Assembly: GCF_000499845.2 (NCBI RefSeq) | Contig: NC_023749.2 | Location: forward strand, 38,130,105 to 38,194,104 | Direction of reading: 5' to 3' | Length of the DNA stretch: 64,000 nucleotides | Source of the DNA: Phaseolus vulgaris | Lineage: Eukaryota > Streptophyta > Magnoliopsida > Fabales > Fabaceae | Shown here: in pieces, positions 59,129 through 64,000 of the stretch | Position numbering within the stretch: position 1 is the first letter of the stretch | How the letters are laid out: every line of letters starts with the position of its first letter | The notes under the pieces: generated by a model | Told to the model about the DNA's origin: nothing | The model's input: the letters and a program-made list of their open reading frames with translations, nothing else | Database searches by the model: none | Made by a program: the position numbers and the translations under genes

Positions 59129-59545
59129 CGCCTGCACTCGCTCGATGGCGAGGAGGTCTTTATCTCTTTCTCGCCTCAGGACGCGCGAGGGCGTTGAGGT
59201 CTTTTAAACATTGCTGGTGCCTCCGATCGCCGAAAGACGATGAGGACTTTTAACTTTAACTGATGCCGCCAATCGCCGAAAAACGATGGGGACTTAGAAA
59301 CTTTTTAGAAAGCATGCAACATAACTTCAAACTCGCCTCAAATCACATTCAAGTGACAAGGTCTTTTTTCAAAACTTTCGCAACAACAACAAGCATGCAA
59401 TCTAAAACACTTTAAACTTTGAAAACTCTTCTTTATTGGGTGGCCTCATTAAAAACCCTCCTTAGGGAAAAAAGAGTGCCCCCTTCAAACTGTTTTAACA
59501 AAAAGCTCGCAAAACTTTTCGCGTTTGTTTTTACTTACAAAGCTT
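59129..59545. other. Spacer downstream of integrase
   Basis: It continues the degenerate hairpin units to about 59,300, then a unique stretch including 'tggcctcattaaaaacc' near 59,441. No gene. Confidence 0.6.
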
Positions 59546-60451
59546 TTAACTGTAATATAACTTGAGGTGCATGGCGTTCCAAGTGCGAGGAATCGCCCCT
59601 CCTTCCAATGTTTCTAAGCGGTAGGCGCCGTTCCCGAGCGCCTCGGTTATTCTGAACGGTCCCGTCCACTTAGGCGACAACTTATTCTCCATCTCGTACT
59701 GGTGGGCCTTCCTCATCACCAAGTCGCCTTCTTTAAACTGCCTTGGCATCACCTTCGAGTTATACCTTCGTTCAATCCTTCTTTTCACTGCCTCAGCCTT
59801 TACTCTCGCCTCCTCCCTGACCTCATCCAGCAAATCCAGATTGAGCCTTCTTTCCTCATTCGAGTCTTCCGTTACAAAGTTCTGGAATCTCGGCGAGCTC
59901 TCCTGGATTTCCACTGGAATCATTGCGTCACATCCATAGACCAAGCTAAACGGGGTCTCATGGGTTCCTGAATGCTCGGTGGTGTGGTACGCCCAAACTA
60001 TACGGGGTACCTCCTCAGCCCACGATCCCTTGGCTTTCTCTAGCCTTCTCTTCAAACCTCTCAGCAATACCCGATTGGCTGACTCTACTTGGCCATTTGT
60101 CTGAGGGTGCTCGACAGATGCAAATACTTGTTGAATTCCCACCCCTTCGCACAGCTTCTTCAACAGGTGACTTGCAAACTGAGTCCCGTTATCTGACACC
60201 AGGCACTTGGGCACACCAAACCGGCACACGATGTTCTTCCACACAAAGCTCTCGATCTTGTGTGCGGTGATCTGGGCCACTGGTTCTGCTTCAATCCACT
60301 TGGTGAAATATTCAATTGCCACCACCAAGTACTTCATCTGCCTGATCGCCAATGGAAAAGGTCCCAGAATGTCGATCCCCCATGTATGAAACGGCCAAGG
60401 GCTGTAAATCGACTTCAACTCCTCGGGAGGCGCTTTGTGCCAATCGGCGTG
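59546..60451 (-). CDS. Tat integrase core and C-terminal part (follows an in-frame TAG)
   Basis: The frame continues pol after a single TAG at 60,449-60,451. From 60,418 (MKSIYSPWPFHTWG) the catalytic triad is visible: Asp in GIDILGPF (about residue 16), Asp in VSDNGTQF (76) and Glu in NGQVESANR (112), a DD35E spacing. The C-terminal part ends with GPFRITEALGNGAYRLET and LKLYYS, usual for gypsy integrases. It joins cDNA ends to chromosomal DNA. Apart from the upstream stop the domain looks intact. Confidence 0.93.
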   Translation of the reverse strand, partial: HADWHKAPPEELKSIYSPWPFHTWGIDILGPFPLAIRQMKYLVVAIEYFTKWIEAEPVAQITAHKIESFVWKNIVCRFGVPKCLVSDNGTQFASHLLKKLCEGVGIQQVFASVEHPQTNGQVESANRVLLRGLKRRLEKAKGSWAEEVPRIVWAYHTTEHSGTHETPFSLVYGCDAMIPVEIQESSPRFQNFVTEDSNEERRLNLDLLDEVREEARVKAEAVKRRIERRYNSKVMPRQFKEGDLVMRKAHQYEMENKLSPKWTGPFRITEALGNGAYRLETLEGGAIPRTWNAMHLKLYYS

Positions 60452-63013
60452 CTACTGGCATTGCTTGCAACACTGTGCGTACTTCTTGCAGTCCTCCCTC
60501 ATTGTTGGCCAGTAGTAACCTGCACGGAGGGTTCTTGCGGCTAGAGCTCGACCCCCGACGTGACTTCCGCAAATCCCTTCATGGAGCTCGGCCATGGTTC
60601 TTGTACATTTCTCTCCGTGCACACATTCCAGGAGTGGGTGTGTGAACCCAAACCTATACAACTCGCCATCAATCATCGTGAACTTGCTGGAGTTCTTCTT
60701 TATCTTCCTGGCCTCCGTCGGATCCAGTGGGAGAAGGCCATCCGCCAGGCATCGCTTGTACTGTGTTACCCAGGTGTCTGGCTCATGGGTAGCGCAGACC
60801 TGTGCCACATTCACCTTCTCCTCCCGACATACTCTTATTCTCGGCGATCTCAAGGTCTCTTGAGTTAAAGACCTGTGACTCCTCGTCGCTCTCTCCGTCG
60901 ACTTGCTTATCTGAAGAACCAGGTGATCAGCCACAAATGCTCTAGGCGTCTTCAGAGTTTCTTGGATCACCGTCCTCTGCCTACCCCCCTTGCCTGAACT
61001 GGCGAGCTTAGCTAGCAAGTCAGCTCGGGCATTCTGCTCTCTAGGCACATGCACCACTTCAAAGGAGACAAAGGAACTCTTCAGCTCCTGCACATACTCC
61101 AGGTAAGCCGCCATTTGTGGATCTTTGGCCTGGAACTCGCCGGTTACTTGTCCTGTGACCAACAGCGAGTCACTCTTAGCCATTAGCACCCTAGCTCCCA
61201 TCTCCTTGGCCAGCAAGATTCCGGTGATCAGCGCCTCATACTCTGCTTGGTTGTTGCTGGCTTTGAAGGCAAACCTCAGGGACTGCTCAATCAGCACGCC
61301 GTTGGGCCCTTCCAAGATGACTCCAGCACCGCTACCCTGCTGGTTCGACGATCCATCCACCGAGAGCACCCAACGAAAATCATCCCCTTCAACTCGTGTT
61401 GCTTCTGACGAGAGCTCGACCATGAAATCAGCGAAAATCTGCCCCTTTATCGAACCTCGGGGCTCATACTTGATATCGAACTCCGACAGCTCCACCGCCC
61501 ACTTCACCATCCTCCCAGCTACATCGGGCTTCTTTAGAACCTTCTGGATGGGCAAGTCGGTCATCACCAGTATTGTAAAACTGTGGAAATAGTGGCGCAA
61601 CCTTCTCGCCGAAAAAACCACTGCCAGTGCAGCTTTCTCCAAGGCCTGATATCTCACTTCCGGGCCCTGCAGCACCTTGCTGACGAAATAAATAGGCTTT
61701 TGAGCCTGGTCCTGATCTTGGGCGAGCACCGCACTCACCGCCTTCTCAGTCACAGCAAAATACAACCTGAGAGGGGTCCCCACCAGCGGTTTGCACAAAA
61801 CCGGCGGGCTCGCCAGGTACTCTTTAAGCTTGACGAAGGCCTCTTCACACTCCTTCGTCCAGGCAAACTTGTTGTTTCGCCTTAAACACTGAAAGTACGG
61901 ATGGCCCTTCTCTCCGCTGGCTGATACGAAACGAGACAGGGCGGCCATCCGACCTGTAAGTTGCTGCACTTCCTTCACGGTAGCCGGGCTCCTCATCGCC
62001 AAGATGGCAGCACACTTATCAGGATTGGCCTCTATTCCTCTTTCAGTTAAGAGGAATCCCAAGAACTTCCCCGCCTCCACGCCAAAGATGCACTTCTCAG
62101 GATTCAACTTTAACCTGAACTTGGCGATCGTGGTGAACAACTCCTCCAAGTCCGCAACGTGCTTGCTCTTCTCCGGCGAGGTCACAACCATGTCATCTAC
62201 GTACACTTGCACATTCCTTCCCAGCATTGGTGCAAGTACCCGATCCATCAACCTCTGGTACGTGGCCCCCGCGTTCTTCAGCCCAAAGGGCATCACCTTG
62301 TAGCAGTAGCACGATCTCTCGGTCATGAAGGCGGTCTTCTCTTCATCCATGGGATGCATCTTTATCTGGTTGTACCCCGAGAAGGCATCCAGGAAACTCA
62401 GCAACTTACACCCTGCAGCACTGTCGACCAGGGCGTCTATGCTTGGCAAAGGATACGAATCCTTTGGGCAAGCTTTGTTCAAATCAGTGAAATCGACGCA
62501 CATGCGCCATTTCCCATTGCTTTTCTTCACCAGCACGACATTGGCTAGCCACTCAGGGTACTGGACTTCCCTGATATGGCCTGCAGCGAGGAGCTTCTGG
62601 GTTTCATCCCTGATCGCCTGCCTTCTCTCCTCGTTGAATTTCCTTCTTCTCTGTCGCACTGGTCTGACCTGGTTGTCCATTGCTAGATGGTGGCACAAGA
62701 AGTCGGGGTCAATTCCCGGCATGTCTGAAGCAGACCATGCGAAAGCATCCAGATGTCGCTCTATCACCTTGGCAATCTGGTCTTGGAGCTCAGCCTCCAA
62801 GGATCTCCCCAACTTGAAGACCTTTCCCCCGATCTCCCTCTCAAGCCATTCCTCGACGGGTTTGGGTCTAGCTTCCCTGGCGATCACCGCCCTGGCGATT
62901 CCCAGCTCCCTCGCTTCCTCTGGGCGGTTCCTCGCCTCTTCTTCCCGCTCAGCGTTCTCTCCCTCAGCCTCAACATCCATCATGGCGACGTCGCCCCCGG
63001 CGGCCACCTCCAT
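60452..63013 (-). CDS. Tat pol: reverse transcriptase, two RNase H domains, integrase zinc-binding domain
   Basis: From Met at 63,013 (853 residues): RT about 115-310 with LDAFSGYNQI (208-217), FGLKNAG (243-249) and YVDD (271-274); a gypsy RNase H about 410-530 whose first catalytic Asp is replaced (YFAVTE); a second, archaeal-type RNase H about 545-670 with VDGSSN, AEYEAL, KSDSLL and ARADLLA, keeping its acidic residues; then an integrase zinc-binding region with HEGICGSH and CCKQC at the end. A TAG follows CKQCQ. The upstream reading continues from protease, separated by one TGA at 63,032-63,034. In an intact element this is one gag-pol polyprotein. Confidence 0.95.
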   Translation of the reverse strand: MEVAAGGDVAMMDVEAEGENAEREEEARNRPEEARELGIARAVIAREARPKPVEEWLEREIGGKVFKLGRSLEAELQDQIAKVIERHLDAFAWSASDMPGIDPDFLCHHLAMDNQVRPVRQRRRKFNEERRQAIRDETQKLLAAGHIREVQYPEWLANVVLVKKSNGKWRMCVDFTDLNKACPKDSYPLPSIDALVDSAAGCKLLSFLDAFSGYNQIKMHPMDEEKTAFMTERSCYCYKVMPFGLKNAGATYQRLMDRVLAPMLGRNVQVYVDDMVVTSPEKSKHVADLEELFTTIAKFRLKLNPEKCIFGVEAGKFLGFLLTERGIEANPDKCAAILAMRSPATVKEVQQLTGRMAALSRFVSASGEKGHPYFQCLRRNNKFAWTKECEEAFVKLKEYLASPPVLCKPLVGTPLRLYFAVTEKAVSAVLAQDQDQAQKPIYFVSKVLQGPEVRYQALEKAALAVVFSARRLRHYFHSFTILVMTDLPIQKVLKKPDVAGRMVKWAVELSEFDIKYEPRGSIKGQIFADFMVELSSEATRVEGDDFRWVLSVDGSSNQQGSGAGVILEGPNGVLIEQSLRFAFKASNNQAEYEALITGILLAKEMGARVLMAKSDSLLVTGQVTGEFQAKDPQMAAYLEYVQELKSSFVSFEVVHVPREQNARADLLAKLASSGKGGRQRTVIQETLKTPRAFVADHLVLQISKSTERATRSHRSLTQETLRSPRIRVCREEKVNVAQVCATHEPDTWVTQYKRCLADGLLPLDPTEARKIKKNSSKFTMIDGELYRFGFTHPLLECVHGEKCTRTMAELHEGICGSHVGGRALAARTLRAGYYWPTMREDCKKYAQCCKQCQ

Positions 63014-63031
63014 CGCTGCACCGACAACTCG

Positions 63032-63712
63032 TCATTCTGTTGGCTTGGGCTTCACACCGGGAGGCGGCGTCATTGTGATGTAACTTACTGACTTCTTGTT
63101 TTTCAGGCTATTCTCATAGCACTTCTTCGCTTCCTTCTGGTCAAATTTGATGGTGATCACCACCCGTTCTATCGATGGCAACTTCACCTTCATGTGCCTG
63201 GTCGAAGGCACAGCTCCTATTCTGTTGAGTGTTGGCCTTCCCAACAGAATGTTATATGCTGAGGGAGCATTCACGACGAGGTACCTGATTTTCTCCGTCC
63301 TTGAGCCCGCCTCATCCGTGAAGGTAGTTCTCAACTCTATATATCCCCTGACCTCCACCTGATCGCCAGCGAAACCATACAAACACCCTCCATAGGGCCT
63401 CAGCTGGTCAAGGGGCAACTGCAACTGTGTGAAAGTCGGCCAGAACATCACATCTGCCGAGCTTCCTTGGTCCACCAGAACCCTGTGGACCTTCCTTCCC
63501 GCCGTAACAAGCGAGATGACTATTGGATCGTTGTCATGAGGCACAACGTCCCTGTGATCTTCACTCGTGAACGTGATGTCCACATCTGGCGAGTGGTCCT
63601 CGAACATGTCCACCGTCATCACAGACCTCGCATACTTCTTCCTCTGTGACGCGGTGCATCCACCACCCGAGAACCCTCCTGCAATGGTGTGGATCTCTCC
63701 GTGAGTAGGCAT
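63032..63712 (-). CDS. Tat aspartic protease region
   Basis: The active-site region reads VLVDQGSSADVMF at about residues 78-90 (Asp 81), the Tat-type variant of the retroviral-like protease motif; LLGRPTLNRIGA follows as the second conserved block. Upstream is a SQRKKYARSV stretch typical of the gag-protease junction in this lineage. The frame ends in TGA at 63,032-63,034, where homologues would be expected to continue into RT. The start shown is only the first Met after a frameshift. Confidence 0.92.
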   Translation of the reverse strand: MPTHGEIHTIAGGFSGGGCTASQRKKYARSVMTVDMFEDHSPDVDITFTSEDHRDVVPHDNDPIVISLVTAGRKVHRVLVDQGSSADVMFWPTFTQLQLPLDQLRPYGGCLYGFAGDQVEVRGYIELRTTFTDEAGSRTEKIRYLVVNAPSAYNILLGRPTLNRIGAVPSTRHMKVKLPSIERVVITIKFDQKEAKKCYENSLKNKKSVSYITMTPPPGVKPKPTE

Positions 63713-64000
63713 CTCGTGCTGCTGAGCCTCACCACCTGCTGGCTGGGAGTTCGACGCTCCCCCGCCCTCCTGTCCAGCAAGTAATCATTTAGGAACCCGC
63801 TCTTGACCAGGTCGTCGAGCTGGTATCCTAATGCCAAACATGAGTCCACGATGTGGCCAAAGCCCTGGTGGAATTCGCACCAGGCGTCTGGCTTTGGTCC
63901 CAACACCTTGTCGCCCACCTTCTCGGGCGCCTTCAGCCTGGCCGCTATATTGGGAATGGCGATCAGGTCCGCCAACCCCATGACGAACTTATGCTTCGGC
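63712..64000 (-). CDS. Tat gag, C-terminal end (partial, frameshifted)
   Basis: The open frame enters from beyond the window (PKHKFVMGLADLIAIP). It contains CEFHQGFGHIVDSC, a zinc knuckle with C-x2-H-x4-H-x4-C spacing as in Tat gags, followed by LDDLVKSGFLNDYL. Near 63,750 the frame departs: the next phase (SNSQPAGGEAQQHEMPTHGE) continues into protease. A one-base change in a G-rich stretch explains it. Most of gag is outside. Confidence 0.85.

Larger units (their letters stand above)
53956..64000 (-). mobile_element. Ty3/gypsy Tat-type retrotransposon with antisense extra ORF (5' part outside window)
   Basis: On the minus strand: gag end, protease, RT, RNase H, second RNase H, integrase, hairpin repeats, antisense gene, polypurine tract and 3' LTR. 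Two RNase H domains and an extra antisense ORF between integrase and 3' LTR are known for plant Tat-lineage elements. GC content is far above the surroundings, so insertion is relatively recent. CAATT at 53,951-53,955 would be the target duplication; the other side and the 5' LTR lie beyond 64,000. A frameshift and two stops break gag-pol. Confidence 0.92.

Noticed and set aside
60560..63091. Plus-strand frames of 90-250 residues opposite to pol
   Set aside because: They mirror the GC-rich pol coding strand and have no independent features; the real antisense gene is at 55.5-58.1 kb.

Overview
This window looks like transposon-rich, probably pericentromeric, nuclear DNA of a flowering plant. 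The AT-rich background, the intron-containing gene structure and the LTR families suggest a papilionoid legume close to Phaseolus or Vigna; that placement is an inference, not a search result. I see one convincing host gene: a four-exon minus-strand gene at 5,044-7,702 for a conserved plant protein of unknown function with a C-terminal membrane tail. I recognise no tRNA, rRNA, CRISPR array or prokaryotic feature.

Layout. 1-2,851: an LTR that had inserted into a decayed CACTA (En/Spm-like) transposon, which keeps a Ulp1-type protease region and its 3' terminus. 5.0-7.8 kb: the host gene. 7.8-16 kb: AT-rich DNA, LTR fragments and a broken plus-strand Ty1/copia element (primer-binding site, gag zinc knuckle, protease). 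16.1-20.7 kb: one copia-type LTR split by three younger solo LTRs. 21-24 kb: a second CACTA-like terminus and LTR debris. 24.2-25.7 kb: two 685-bp direct LTRs around only 152 bp, a TRIM-like element. 25.9-35.5 kb: a minus-strand Ty1/copia element with 5' LTR, primer-binding site, gag, protease, integrase, RT and RNase H, broken by at least four insertions, one of which contains another. 35.5-46 kb: mostly AT-rich DNA with a 330-bp palindrome, a foldback MITE, LTR debris and a copia gag-protease remnant. 46-53.9 kb: a LINE 3' end, an inverted pair of related LTRs, a minus-strand Ty3 gag remnant and further solo LTRs with target-site duplications.

53,956-64,000: the best preserved element, a Ty3/gypsy retrotransposon of the Tat type on the minus strand, cut by the right edge. 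From right to left it has the gag end, protease, RT, a degenerate RNase H, an intact second RNase H, integrase, a hairpin-forming tandem-repeat region, an antisense extra gene (5'-UTR intron plus one coding intron, Transposase_28-like domain and long coiled coil), polypurine tract and 3' LTR. Its gag-pol frame has one frameshift and two stops, and the antisense gene has one early stop, so this copy is probably not autonomous.

The sequence chiefly records serial insertion. Several insertions have exact 5-bp target duplications (CCTTG, AGAAT, TTTTG, TCCCT, CTATC), so their order can be read. I did not find a clearly new biological system. The most interesting items are the antisense gene with its hairpin array, the paired palindromes shared by one LTR family, and the deep nests.
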